Of a stretch of 64,000 bases of DNA, positions 1-12,510 are shown piece after piece. The stretch is taken from assembly GCA_900618425.1 (NCBI GenBank), contig UZAN01040225.1, positions 1-64,000 of the forward strand, given 5' to 3'. The stretch comes from Echinostoma caproni. Taxonomy: Eukaryota; Platyhelminthes; Trematoda; Plagiorchiida; Echinostomatidae. Position numbers and translations under genes: made by a program. The stretch's first letter is position 1; every line of letters starts with the position of its first letter. The notes beneath the pieces were generated by a model. The model saw nothing but the letters and a program-made list of their open reading frames with translations, ran no database searches and was not told the origin of the DNA.

Positions 1-84
1 GATTCATCTATGTAAACATCCTATGGGACAAGAGAAGCATCAGCTTGTAAGCTATTCCCAATATAAAACTTTGACTTTGACTTT
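1..84 (+). mobile_element. 3' end of a CR1-like LINE (truncated by window edge)
   Basis: This fragment ends in a TTTGAC-type repeat preceded by an ATAAAAC motif. It shares with the 3' end of the large LINE at 15805-15899 the string TGTAAA.ATCCTATGGG and then AATA(TA)AAAC followed by TTTGAC units. The shared order of motifs and the same repeat tail show it is the 3' terminus of a related copy in the same orientation. The body of the element would lie to the left of the window. A terminal short-repeat tail instead of poly(A) is known for CR1-type elements. Only the non-coding 3' end is visible. Confidence 0.8.
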
Positions 85-3000
85 AAGTTCATTGAATTCT
101 CCCAAATTTATAACAGTAAACATCGAAAGAAAAATTTGGTTTTTCGGTTGACGCTGTTACCACCGATTATACAAACATAATTTGCAATCAGACCCTACTT
201 GTTACCTAATAACTGAATTAGGGGAATAAGTTCGTGTTAATTAGCAAACGCATGTTTATTATCCGAAACAGAGTAGTATTTGCGTCGTCCGTGTTGGATC
301 TTGTCCGCATTGTGCTATTTTTGTTTCCTCATCCAAACTAGAACAACAAACCTTTCAGTTGGGTACCAGCATATCTAACATTGATTGCCGAATGGAGCCA
401 GATAATGAAGCCAAAAGCTGACACCAACGAACACCAGGAAGACAATAACTAGAGTGTATTGGTTTTGTCTACTAACTATGTTCTGTTCATTGTGGTTAAT
501 CCTTTGAATTTATGATAGAAGAACACCTAAAAACGAAAAGCAGATTGAACTTGCACCAAGCGGTGTACCCTGATGTCACCGTACCGTCGGACTTCACCCT
601 GAACACAAATATTTCTGATATACTATATTGATGCTGTAACATGAAAGAACAACATTAAGGTCAATATGACCGTATCATAAAACAAAATAAATCCATAATT
701 ACATAATAACGTTCAAAATAGTAAGGATTAAAGGGTTGTGACACGGGTGATACTTCTTCTGAACGATTATTTCCCGTCGCTTTGGCAAGTTCCTTAGCAA
801 ATGTATAACACAAATACAGGTAACCTCAGATTTTTGCATCAGTTGCATTTTCATGTACAAATCACTGATTGCAAAATGACCAGATCTACGCTTTTGAATC
901 AGCGAGAAATCTAAACCCTATTATAGAATTTAGATGATGAATGTTTCGATTAGCCCATTTGGTTTTTCACAGGCACCATGCATTGTTGATGATGTCGCGG
1001 GTGGGTTTCACTCCTTGGAAGATCATTCATTCCCCACCAGTTGAATACATTTTAAATGTAATGGAAATGTTTGTGGTAACGATATCCAACTCTTTGGCGG
1101 ATGTATCAGAAACGCTGAACAACTGAAATCTGGTATCCATGGCATGATGGTTTTACAAAGTCTATCCAAAACTCTTTGATTATCTTCCAGCTGCCGCAAG
1201 GTATTTGGGTACGGAGTGCCTGGTGGTTATAACCAGTGAATGAATGGTATGTAGCACATGACTTTAATTAGTTTGGATAAAGTTCTTCCGCTCCAGCGTA
1301 CTAATCTGGTAAACGTACTGTGGTCAGAATTTCATCGTCTTTCACGTTACATAGACCGAGAACTGGTACCATAGCCTGTCGTGTTTCGCGACCGTTTACC
1401 ACATTTAGTCACAACAAAAGCAATTAGAAGCTACATAATGTTAGGTGCCGAGGCCATTATGGTTGCCCACAGACATTCAAGGCAGAGAGGGTGTTCAGAA
1501 AGCTGTTCTGGTCACGGCAACTTCATTATTACACTAGCTCACTTATCGTTCGTCGATTACAGGATTGAAGTGAGCTAATGGCTGCTGTGCCAATTTTCCT
1601 TCTGTACAACGAGCATTATTCATTTTGTGGTTTTTGACTAGCCCTCGCAGGCACTTAAAGTATGTCTAACGCAATAACCGATATTCTGCACAGTTATAGT
1701 AACCGGCTCATAAACGGACTCCGAAAGTGTCCTGTTTCGTACTATTTATTTTAAATGGCAGGAGAGAACTCTAACATCAACGATGCATTCGCGTTATGGA
1801 CATACTTGAGATAACCATTAACTAGAACGAAGCTTTCTAGTTGAAAGTAAAATATTGAACGCTTATAATCGAGATATTCACTTGATATACCTTCGGTTCT
1901 GCGAAGAACGTGAAGCACGGATAAATTACAATGAATTACTGGTGGTTTTGACAAGTTTTCCTAAATTACATGTAAAAAGATTTGCAAGCCACTGCTTTCC
2001 AACATGCTACTGCCACTGTCTCCGCAGTACAAAATAATCCAATGGGGAGTGAGGGTGTCAATATTCATACATTCCAAATGATATTCTATTTCATTGGATG
2101 CTCTTTTACTTGACCTTTTGCTGTGCTTTGTTAAGCTGTTCTAGTACTATATTTACCAGTTAGTTTAAAACATACTTCCGTGAGCTGTACGACAAGCTCC
2201 TGTAACGTCTAGAGTGAGAGGACTCTTAGTCAAAACAATCGTTTGATTCTCACACCTTTTAACTCAATTTCCCTCTAGTTCCAATTTTGTCGTTATTATT
2301 GACGTGAATTAGTCCTTTTATATTCATTGCTAGTCTCATACCTGATTGTTCCACTGATACCTTGACAAATGAAGCTGTAAAGGTGCGTATTTCAAAAGTA
2401 AAAGTAATACTACTGAGTTGCGTGAAGGAACACTCCGTAGCAAACTAGGAGGGGAATCTTGGGTGACAATATTTTACCTGCTGATTGCGGTTTTCATTTT
2501 GAATAAATAATCCTGACATAATCAGTACTAGTTTCGTTGTTCTTTGAATTGGTGTGCATATCAATTACATTTTTACGGTACTTTTGCATCCAGCTACAGA
2601 ATGATTCTATTTATCTTCCGAACCCATAGAAAATGCTTTTACTTTGACGAATCCCTGCCAAAACAAATAGTAGAATGTTGGAAGAGGATAGATCAAGTAA
2701 AGATTTGTTTCCAAAGACTGACAGCAGATGAGAAAAAAACCCATCTAGGGAAGTAATTGTGCGACGGTAAGTTCAAACAAGAAAACGTACGGTTTATTTT
2801 TGCGAAATAATGTGTTTAAATGATGTATATTAAACACTGGAATTGCTTGAGGTCTGCATCCAGCGTGGCTGATAATCGACTTTCTTTAGTTTTAGAACTA
2901 TGTACTTAATTAGCCTGTACTTCAGTTACCATTTTCAAGTAGATGATAAATTACCGTTTTTAATTGTACTCAAAGAAAATTGTCTCATAAATATATGCAC

Positions 3001-4600
3001 ATATATCAGAGCATAATTAGAAGCTAGCAAACGTTTTCGGCGTGAGCGAAACCAAACACCTCCTATGCTTCGAGAGAGAGGTATAATAACATATTGTATT
3101 GAATGAAACTTGAAAATGAAAAAAATGAACGTCTCGGTATAGGACGCCGAAAAGTAGAGTCATATTGATGGACACTTGAAATGAACATTTGTCCTTACGC
3201 TTCTGTGAAAGATTGCTCTTTTGCCTGTCCGCAGGGCATTTCTTTCTAGCTAATTATGAATGTGAACGGAGTATTTTTAGCAATACTGAAAAGTTTGCAC
3301 GGAGATTCACAGCGCAGTATAGTATTCACATGTTCGCTTTGAAAATTCGCATTGAAAACATATCGTGCATTCTGCTTTTTTGCGACAGTGTAGTGGTCAT
3401 GTAGAAAGACTTTAATTGGAGTCGTCATTATGCAATCAAGCATATAGTTGGTGTTTTACAATTATGGAAAATGTCTATGAGCTCTCGCGGGATCTAGACC
3501 ATATCATGGGGAACAAATGCATGCTAAGACAGTTATTGTGCATCTCTGGCACTTTCACTTCCAAGTATCCGTTGGTTATACGTGTGAAGTTAAACTTAGG
3601 CCACTCCGAACCCTAAATCTAACAAAAAGTACTTTTCAGTTTTATCTACAGCTTTCTGGAACCCCAAAGCGAACACCTTGGGCAGAAATGTTAAGGCGAT
3701 CGCTTCCATATCTACAGCAGAGTTTAATAATCGTAAAACCTGTTTCTTCAATTAGTCTCGGTACTATGAAACCTGCAACAGCTTCAAGCATATGATGAAA
3801 CCAACCTAATGATGCACAACAAATAAGCTATTTTTATTCTGGAACAAGTGTTTAAATCAACATATTGAACACAATTTTAATTATATGTAGATGATATGCA
3901 TAGACGCAGCCGGCAGTATCTTGCATCTGGAGTATGTTTTCTATCTATCTCGTGGTATTGCATTCTGGTAATTTTACCTAAGATTAATATTCAACACGTT
4001 AATTGTTCCCCACCTCTTTATGGAATACATAAGCGTTGTGATTTCTTGGAACATTAGAGAAAATCCAGTGGTATTTCACTTTTTGCATTTCCACAAAATA
4101 GAGTGGAAAATTGATACTGAAATTGTAGTATCTTTCATTAGAAAATTCACGTATAAAATCATTCTGCAAGAACAAATTTTGTGACGGACTCCAGTGATAA
4201 ACAAGTCAAGATTACCGCTTCAATAATTATGTCATAAGAGCAGTATTTCGGGATCCAATTACATTACGCTTATAGGAACCATAATAATAAAGTTTTTGAA
4301 TGCGTGTTTTAACTTGGCGGTTCTGATAATATGAGTCGACGTTCATCCGGTGGAAGCGAACGTTTTTAGCTAAAGTGATATTTCTCTTGTCGGATTTAAA
4401 ATTTTAACTTATCAATTGAAATTTTCTTTGTTTGTGTTACTTCAATTGTTTGACTTTGCTGCACCCTAAGTGTTAATACCGTCACGCATCATTGTTTGCC
4501 CGAGTATCCATGTGCACACATAATTTATACCCATGGGATTGAAACTAAATCTTGAGTTATCTGAAACCTGTAAAACTCCGAGTTCCAGTTATCCAGTTCA
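85..4600. other. A+T-rich region without a recognisable gene
   Basis: No family-level homology is visible on either strand. Open frames are short and their translations look random. Three weak candidates were noted. A 40-codon + frame at 512-631 starts MIEEHLKTKS. A - strand stretch at 1157-1219 lies between an AG and a GT and reads TPYPNTLRQLEDNQRVLDRL. A + stretch at 3652-3760 follows the acceptor-like string TTTTATCTACAG and reads GTPKRTPWAEMLRRSLPYL. None has supporting context, and each has a competing reading on the other strand or a weak donor. Confidence 0.5.
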
Positions 4601-4724
4601 ATTAACCAACTAAATCGTGTGTTTGCAGATGGTTTTTCTAACATCGTGCGTTTGAATTTGTTTCTGGTTTAGCTCCTAATCCCACCACCAACCGGTCCTT
4701 GTTCGCAAACATTCAGCGCAACAC

Positions 4725-4847
4725 ATGCATTCGCATACAATTGCTGTTTGTTTAGATGTTGATGAACCCCCGATGCCCATCGAAAACATGCATAGAGAGA
4801 GAACGAGCAAACATGAACGGGATGAGTGCAGGTCTGTCTTGCTCCAG
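4725..4847 (+). CDS. Candidate first coding exon, unknown protein
   Basis: An ATG at 4725 opens a 41-codon frame that ends in phase 0 at CTCCAG|GTGTGA, a plausible 5' splice site; the next in-frame codon after the donor GTG is TGA. The translation is charged and protein-like, with the stretch DVDEPPMPIENMHRERTSKH near the middle. The frame is open back to a TAA at about 4686. Local G+C is clearly higher than in the flanks. The same 200 bases are also open in two frames on the - strand, so chance is a serious alternative. Its phase-0 end is compatible with the phase-0 start of the candidate exon at 15997. No domain or family is recognised. Confidence 0.22.
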
Positions 4848-4899
4848 GTGTGAAAATGCATGCCATACGTGTCAAGTTTGAATCGGTGAGAGTGTCGGA

Positions 4900-7800
4900 T
4901 ACTTATTTATGCCTAATCTTCGGGAGCGACTAACAACCAGATGATCTACATGCTAACCAAATGAACACAATTAACAACCCATCAATTTTTTACAAATTTC
5001 ACTTGGATAAATCGGCTTTCTTCACTTGAATAAGGATAATTTAGTTATTGTCGTAGATGGGTTCAGTAGTGCTTGCAGCTATTTGCTTTGCTCTGTTTAA
5101 GGTTGAGCATTGTCTTTATACCAAGAGTAACTGTACCCCTGAGTAATTAGCTTCTGACCACCTGCAGTGATTTGTTTCCAGCCTTTGTTGCTCTATTTTT
5201 GCTATTCGTCATTTTGTACCCTACTGGCACTGAAAAACAACAAGAAGGACGATTGGACAATATCACTAATGGATCTACCTTCCGTCTTCTTTTCTAGGTA
5301 CAAATTGAGTTGATAATATGGATGTTAAAGAAGAAACGGAATAGCCTAAGTCACTCTCCTAACTTGTTTTGATACATTCTTTACCATTGCGGTTCCTGTA
5401 ATAAATATTCATTTTTTTCTCAGTCCTGCTATTTCTTAGTGTATGATTGCTGGCTGGAGATGCTGCCAAATATCACTGATAATCAAACTTTCACTTCTTG
5501 TCCGTACGCTCAACATGATTACTTTATCCACATCAAAATGTATATCGACAGTTTAGTACATTCTGAAACAACCCAATGATATCAGATATCATTTGTGCAT
5601 TATTTCATTAAAAAAACCGCTGATTCATTTTGTTTCTATTTAGTGAAAAAAGCCTCAATAAATTCAACCTTTTTTATTACAGTCAAGGCACGCATTTGAG
5701 CGTCCTGGAATTTATGAATTTGTTCATGTCCGGTTTCTGATGTGAAAATTTAACTTTTGAATACACAAGCCACTACATGTTATATACTTATTCCAGCGAG
5801 CATTTTAATTCTTGACAGGCCTTTCATCGAATGCATTAGGTGTAAAATGAACATGGGCCTAAAATATTACTGCAGCCGTGCTTTTGCTTTCAACAATCAT
5901 CTTCAGAAAGCCGTGTTTCTCTGTCCGTAGCGGTGAGCAACTCACCTAATTGCGTTTTGTACTAGGTGCAGAAGAATCGGAATGACGGTAGATCTATGCT
6001 GAATCCATGCGGTTATCATTACTGATAATATTGAGTGAAAGCGATCCATCCGGATTTGCTCACGCAAAGAAATAATCGAAGTTCTTTCCGGAACACTTGA
6101 AAATTTGTAGCAATTCACGCGATTTTTGGATGATAGCACGTGATTAGTCTCACTTAACCGATTGAGAACCAGGTTAACTGTGCCTAACTTATTGATGGGA
6201 AAAGAACTTATATTCTCAACCTTTTACTTTATTTTAGATCACATATATAATTAACCACAACGGAGGTTTGATTTTAACTTTATCAGAACACACAAAACAG
6301 GAAGCGAACTCACTTGCCAAATTTGGTCTATCATTTTATATGTCGTAGCATCGACTTGTTCAGCGAAAATATATTTTGTATAACTAAAATTAGTGAAGTT
6401 GGATGATAAGCATATTTGTTAATATTTGGGCCAACCAGATTATCATTGAGAAAACAATGCAGTAACTTTGTAGATATCCCCCAGTGACTTCTTAGCATCC
6501 AACAAATGGGTATCTTCAAAAAGCTGTTCAACAAGGGAACGTTTTTTGGTAGATGTGGATAGATAATGCTTTGAATTGTTTATCACCAAATGAAGACGCC
6601 AACATGATGCGATTCACCAAAACTGGCGAATACTGACGTATATGCAATTGGTTGACAGTGTGAATTTGTCCTTCGGCGCTAAAAGAGAATCATTGGGAAA
6701 CCTCCACTAGTTTTTCATGTGGTTTGGTTGAACTTTGTGTACTTTAATGTTTACCAATGTTTCACAACATGCGAAAGGTGATTTGAACCTGCTTTTAAAA
6801 ACCGTATACGTTACTGCTTGGTAATTAATTCACGCACTTTGGTGATGAGATTATTTAATTCTGAACCCAACTATGTAAACTGCTCGAAAGTTGGTCGTTT
6901 CGTATCTGAAAAAAGGTGATAAACTACTAGACGAAGATTGAACTTATTAAATCTGTTGAGAACATGGCTTTCCCTACAGAGACAAATTGCCGATCACATG
7001 AGGCGTCATCTAACTGGATATTCCGACATAATGGGACCCAGTCAGACAACTATTCTTAATACAAAAAAACAGTGAAATGTTTTTGGATTGAAATTTCACT
7101 CATTGTTCTTGATGAACCGAACCATTCATAAAAATATAAATGGTACATTGTGGAATCGTTAGAGGAACATTTGGACTATTGAATTGGATGCACCCGTGTA
7201 TCCACAAAAATCACTAAAACTCCTGCGTTTTGGCACTGCTGTCTTTCTCTATACATAAGTATCTACAATATCCTAGGACTTAATGCAAATAAATAATGCT
7301 TTTAATAATTTGTTAGGATGCAAATAATGCATAAAGATTGTACTAAATAAGGCCCTTAGCAAACAAGTTTATTCTCGATGTTACAGCAACCGACGGAATA
7401 CAGCACAATTAATAATAGGCAATAACCATCCAACTACACGCACGCCAATACTGGTTTTCCAACGACCATCCGGTTAATACAATCTAATGAAGTATGCTCC
7501 GTTCATAAAGTTCCTGTTCACTTCGGCTCTCACTTGTTCACAGGCACGCATCCCTTGTCAATATCCCTCAAGCACACACAAACACTGTGCATCAATACTG
7601 TCACATTCACTTCGTCTGATTTATTTCCTATTTATCTATCTCCCCTCACCACTTGTTTAGTGGTTTGGAAATTAAGCCAGTTGCGTTTGTTTCTTAACCA
7701 AGCTGGCTTGTGAATTTGCGTTCACAGTATTAATGATTGGCATTCCGAACCTGCAAAACATAAAAAGATGGTTTGTCCTCCTATGAAGTACCTCTTTCTT

Positions 7801-10460
7801 CTTGATTTTTGTATCGAACCGGTGAGCTTTACAATGAATTATTATGCATTGCATTGTGGTAACCACCTGTATCAATTATTTCCTGTCATGTTTATATGGA
7901 AGCCTTGTAAATCATTCCATGACATGCTTAGAAACTAAAACGTCGCTGAAAGAGGATCTTTGGAGAGATAATAAGATTTCACATTGTGTTTTCTAATTAC
8001 ATCCTTGAAATACATACTCTATTATGTTGGCCCTAGCACTGCGATTACTTTGGATTTCACCCATCCTATGATATCATACCAATTGGCTTTCAAGTTATTA
8101 ATGAGTGGAAAACATGCCGTTTGGTCACAAAATGGTGCTTGTTGCTCTTCAAACTCCAATGCCTAGCGAGCATGAATTGCGTTTGCTTATTTGCAAAACA
8201 CAATTTACTTTTTGACGGTATGAGGTTCAAATTTTTCAGATCGGAAAAATTAATTAACCCTGAAGGAACCAATGACGTCAAACCAAAATAGCCTAATACA
8301 ATCCCGGAGTCGAAGAGTCGAATATTATTCTCCATGATTAATATAAGGTACAAATGCAAAACGACTATTTGCTGATGATCAAAGTTCCTATTGAAATATC
8401 AATACGTTGATAAATCCCAGAAAAATAATTTCGTCAACGAATGCGCATTCCGTTTTGCCAGGAATTGTTGTATTACTGTCTATTTTCAAGCTTTCTATTC
8501 ACATATCACTTTTAAACGAAACGTTTTATCATTCTGAGTACAACGAATACAAGTTCAACAAAATCTATTCAGTTTTCTATTGCTTTTTTCTTTTCAGGAA
8601 GTGAACAAAATTCAAACTGATACATGAATTGTCGTTTGTATTAATGAACATTTTTGAAATATGAATGATCAAAGACGATACAGACGTTTGGAAATGGGCA
8701 AATTTAAAAGTAAAATCCTACTGTGATCACAAATGCTGGCCTAGCTTTTGGAAATTGTTTACAACAATATTCGTTTTTACATTTGTTGCTTAAGTTAGAT
8801 ACATTAATCATTGCGTGTCTGTGCCATCCCATTTTTTATGTGGATTGATTGAGAGTAATTTACTGTTCGCATGATCCAATCAGATAAAAAGTGATTCGAT
8901 GACTGATACTGGAACTGAAACACGTGATTTGAAATGGCGACATAAATGTTTTTTTCAAACTTTTGCATATTGCGCGTTTATTAGTAAAATTATTACAAAT
9001 ACATATTCAACGATGGAAAGGTGCATTGAGGTACATTTCGGTAGAACCGAAAATTAGAAATGCTGATAACAGTCTCTTGCAACATAAGCAAAGAAATAGA
9101 AGAACGAGCTATATAAGTTCTGCAATTAAACGCATGCACTGTTGCCCTAGATATGACCAAGTCACTCAGATTTCGCAAATGTATAAACATACAATTTCAA
9201 TTCCACCTTTATTTCAGTATCCACAAGACCCTCATCGAAACTTATCCAAGAAAAGTATGTTTTTAATTAACCTAAGTTCTTGTTACCATATTTCTATATG
9301 ATCACAGAATTCAGTGATATCTTTGTATGCTTAATTGGTTAGGTTGTAATATGTTCCATTATCCATGAAAGAAACACATTAATTTATAGTCACTTGTTTG
9401 ATAATTTCGAGAAATCGACTACATACTTCAAAATATTTTGGCGTCTAACTTGAAGGCTGGCATTCAAAATTGATTTGTGTTGTAAAGAAGCACGGGAAAG
9501 TAAAGATGATGGAGCCATTGTACTCCCAATTAATCATTATGATCTCATTGTACAAAATTTACAGTTTTAATTGAGGCATTCTAGAGCTATGAAAATCATT
9601 CCGTCAATCGTGATCGAGCGAGTTTATTTTTCAAAGAAAATCAAATTGTTCCGGTTCAATTCCAAACAATTTCCAAGTGGAATGAATGTTCCCAGATAAA
9701 AGTAGAGATTAAGCAGTGACGAAGCGATTGGTTGGTGGATTAATATATAGCCGAAACCTCTGAATGATGGTCCTTATAGACTGGTCTAAATAATTCGGCC
9801 ATTGGCTACTCAACTTTACGGTGGTTCCATTTATTTGGGGACTTATAATCACATTTACTTGTAAATCCAGTCAGAGTATATCAGATAGCACACACTAATT
9901 CAAAATTAAACGTTTATACATCTATTTGACACAGAAATATATCTTTCATTATTGGTGATACCATTCTGTCACTAAATAATAAATCCGTTCGAAACTGAAT
10001 TGAATTTTATGTTCTTATCATGCATGTTCTTTCAGGGGCGTTCAATCAGTACATATTATTATCATAACAATTTATTACTGTGTGTTTGAATGTAAAAATA
10101 GTGACTTGATCGGAAAATGCGTCTCAATAATATTGGTCTGTAATTAGCAACATATCTCAGAATAGTATTTTTCAATAATGCTTAATCACGATCCCCTTTG
10201 TAGATCGATTCGGAAACAACGTATAACTACTTTCCCTTGGATTTTCACAATCCTTTATCAACAAGAGCAAATATAATCGTGATTGACTAAAAACCTTTAC
10301 TTGGAAGAAGAATTCCTTTTTCGGTTAGATATTCAGATAGTAACGCAAATTATTTCAACACCCATGTTACTTCAAAACCCCTCCTACAAGTCTGTCATGA
10401 GTTGACGCATTTGAACGAAGAAACAAAGGAAGCAGGATTCTGATTTCTCAAATATTTATC
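4900..10460. other. A+T-rich region, no gene seen
   Basis: I see no transposon protein, RNA gene or convincing exon here. Open frames are scattered and of the length expected by chance at this composition. A G+C-richer patch at about 7380-7660 carries fragments of open frame on both strands, but without a consistent splice structure. Confidence 0.45.
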
Positions 10461-10464
10461 AATT

Positions 10465-10489
10465 GACAGTTGGTTACCACCCAACTGTC
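10465..10489. repeat. Perfect 9-bp inverted repeat (hairpin)
   Basis: GACAGTTGG (10465-10473) and CCAACTGTC (10481-10489) are exact reverse complements separated by 7 bases. It could form a small hairpin. No T run or other terminator signal follows, and in a eukaryotic context it may be a remnant of a repeat or chance. Confidence 0.7.
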
Positions 10490-10677
10490 TTTCAGTAACA
10501 GCTGACGAAGTTAGTGTATTCAATCTACAACTTGGTGCCTAACCAACTGATAATCGTGCAAACTGAACCACGTTGCTGATCAGAATCCTTTTCTCACTAA
10601 GCCCTTCGTTCTATCAGGTCGTGAATGGTGGGACAGCGTTGCCGAATTTTACATAATTATGTTATTTTCATACAACA

Positions 10678-10726
10678 GTAAGCGATGGATTACCTTTTAT
10701 TNGTAAGCGATGGATTACCTTTTATT
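10678..10726. other. 24-bp direct duplication around a single N: probable contig join
   Basis: The 24 bases at 10678-10701 (starting GTAAGCGATGG) are repeated exactly at 10703-10726, with a single N at 10702 between the copies. The same pattern at smaller scale occurs at other single Ns in the window (13518, 45641, 63395). The simplest reading is overlapping contig ends joined by one N, not a genuine tandem repeat. Confidence 0.75.
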
Positions 10727-11103
10727 CTAGATTGTTCACTGTGTCTAAATAAATCTAAATCAATCTTTCTCGAAAAATATCCTAATGTAACGTTTTTGGT
10801 TGCGATTGTTTTCTTTGTGTCTGAAGGACTAACGTTTTGGATTCGATGATGTGGAAGTCCAACAATTTCATCTTCTTAGCCACAGGGAAGTAACTGGAAA
10901 ACTGTAGGTACTGACAGCTGGATGTAATTTTTTGGCAAGCAGAATTGTTTGATAGACCATATAAAGTCCTCATAGCTTTAAGAGCAAAAACTGCTCAGGC
11001 ATTGTTGACTTCTCATGCACGGAACCCTAACGTCGATGATTGAGATCACAGCAATCCATTTGTAAATGACTGGTACAGCTGAGGGAAATGAGCACACGCG
11101 CAG

Positions 11104-11216
11104 GAACTCTCCTGCAAACTGACCAACGAAATGGTTGATGAGATCATTTTATGCTATGTAGCTATCCCATCCCGCGTAATCTCTCTCAATAAGATAATTA
11201 TTGTCAAATTGATCAG
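11104..11216 (+). CDS. Weak candidate exon, unknown protein
   Basis: Between GCGCAG| and |GTAAAA lies a frame open for 37 codons that reads LTNEMVDEIILCYVAIPSRV in its central part. The acceptor has no pyrimidine tract and the donor is mediocre. The frame is open back to a TGA just upstream. I recognise no family. At this composition, a stop-free stretch of this length is expected by chance in several percent of positions, so the call is speculative. Confidence 0.15.
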
Positions 11217-11539
11217 GTAAAAAAATTGTCTAAGCTGGTTTAAGCATGAAGTAAACGGTTCAACCAGAGCGAATAAGCTTTGTTAGATTGGAATGTGATA
11301 TTTCACCTAGTCTGCAATGAGTACAGTGGACAACGCCTACTTGGAAGGATATTGCATCGGTGAGTGACTTTTATTAGGGTCTAACTTTTTTCGCCGGCAT
11401 ACTTTTGCCTTTGATACTTTAGAATAACCAAAAACAACGGTAGCCGACCTATTGGTCAGGCAATCGATGTAAGTCGCGATAAGATTGATCAATAAAGAGT
11501 TATTCATAATCAGGCGTAGTTCAGGAAATGAACACTTGG

Positions 11540-11652
11540 TTAGGTTGGTTCGGTCCGAGTCCGGAATGACTTGGTGCGTGACATTCCGTAGTGATAGTAG
11601 GTTCCATCGAACGCCATAGCTTGCATCGGTCCAAAGCCATTATCCTGAGCAC
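11540..11652 (-). CDS. Candidate terminal exon, unknown protein
   Basis: On the - strand a good acceptor (GTGTACCTTTAG|) at 11653 is followed by a phase-1 exon of 36 full codons plus TAA at 11540-11542. Its residues include DNGFGPMQAMAFDGTYYHYG and a basic tail SRTKSFRTRTEPT. G+C is near 50 percent, well above the flanks, and codon choice is mixed rather than A/T-driven. A - strand AATAAA lies about 165 bases downstream (11370-11375), at a sensible distance for a 3' UTR. It lacks an ATG, so it would have to be spliced. The Ser/Arg/Thr-rich end resembles a cytoplasmic or disordered tail, but I cannot name a family. Its phase-1 start matches the phase-1 end of the candidate - strand exon at 53489-53621. 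Confidence 0.42.
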
Positions 11653-11699
11653 CTAAAGGTACACATAGGGAGGAACATAACATTGATATTTAAAGAAAT

Positions 11700-12400
11700 C
11701 ATATTATCTCTATTGAACAGTAAGACTGCATCCACAACAAATAAATTACAAGCTACCAGAATTCAGGTTTTAACCATTTATTCCCATTATATCTCCTGAA
11801 TTATTTTTAATAAGCCATTTGCGATATCTGCGGTATGAACTTAATAAATTAATCATAACACTTTCTCTCCTTGCAATCTCTTTTGTTGGAAGACAGTAAA
11901 TATGAGTGAATTACGCTCTCATCCACGTAGTTTATCAAACAAGATTTTTATGTCATTCAAAATGAGCTTTATTCCTCTATCATTCTCTACCGTTTTTACT
12001 ATTGGATATTCACAATCAAGAACAACAGTACCAGAAGTTCATTTTTTTTCTCTTTTGATCTGGTTGTCTTGAGCAGATAATAAAAAAATATCATGGTACG
12101 TTTCAGTGTAAAATTGAACAATTTTAAATAAACGAACAAACCGCTAAATTTAAATTTTTAGAAATGTGCATTGCCTGCAGATTCAGACAACTTATTATCT
12201 GCATTTGAATCTGTTGGAGTTTGATTAGACATTATTTGCATTATATGGCAGCTGAAAATATAAAACTGTCTATCAAGCATCATCGATGACACTAGAACAA
12301 TAGACTCAGTTCCACGTTGATTTTCAGGAACAAGAAAAGTATACTTATTTTCTTTAGACATCATTGACTAAGACTATTACATAATACTGGATCCCAGCAA
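11700..12400. other. A+T-rich spacer upstream of the LINE
   Basis: No coding potential or repeat is recognised. G+C begins to rise at about 12380, which may mark the approach to the 5' part of the LINE. Confidence 0.45.
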
Positions 12401-12510
12401 AGTTCGAGAACGGCAACGGATACTAACACGCCACCTTCCTCCACTAGCGCGGTTTTTATCAATCCACGTTCACCAAGCAGCACCGAGGAAGCCAATTCTA
12501 CAAAAAACCA

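Noticed and set aside
1157..1219. Minus-strand exon-like unit between AG and GT
   Set aside because: The opposite strand has a stronger acceptor (TTATCTTCCAG) in the same place, and no longer context supports either reading.
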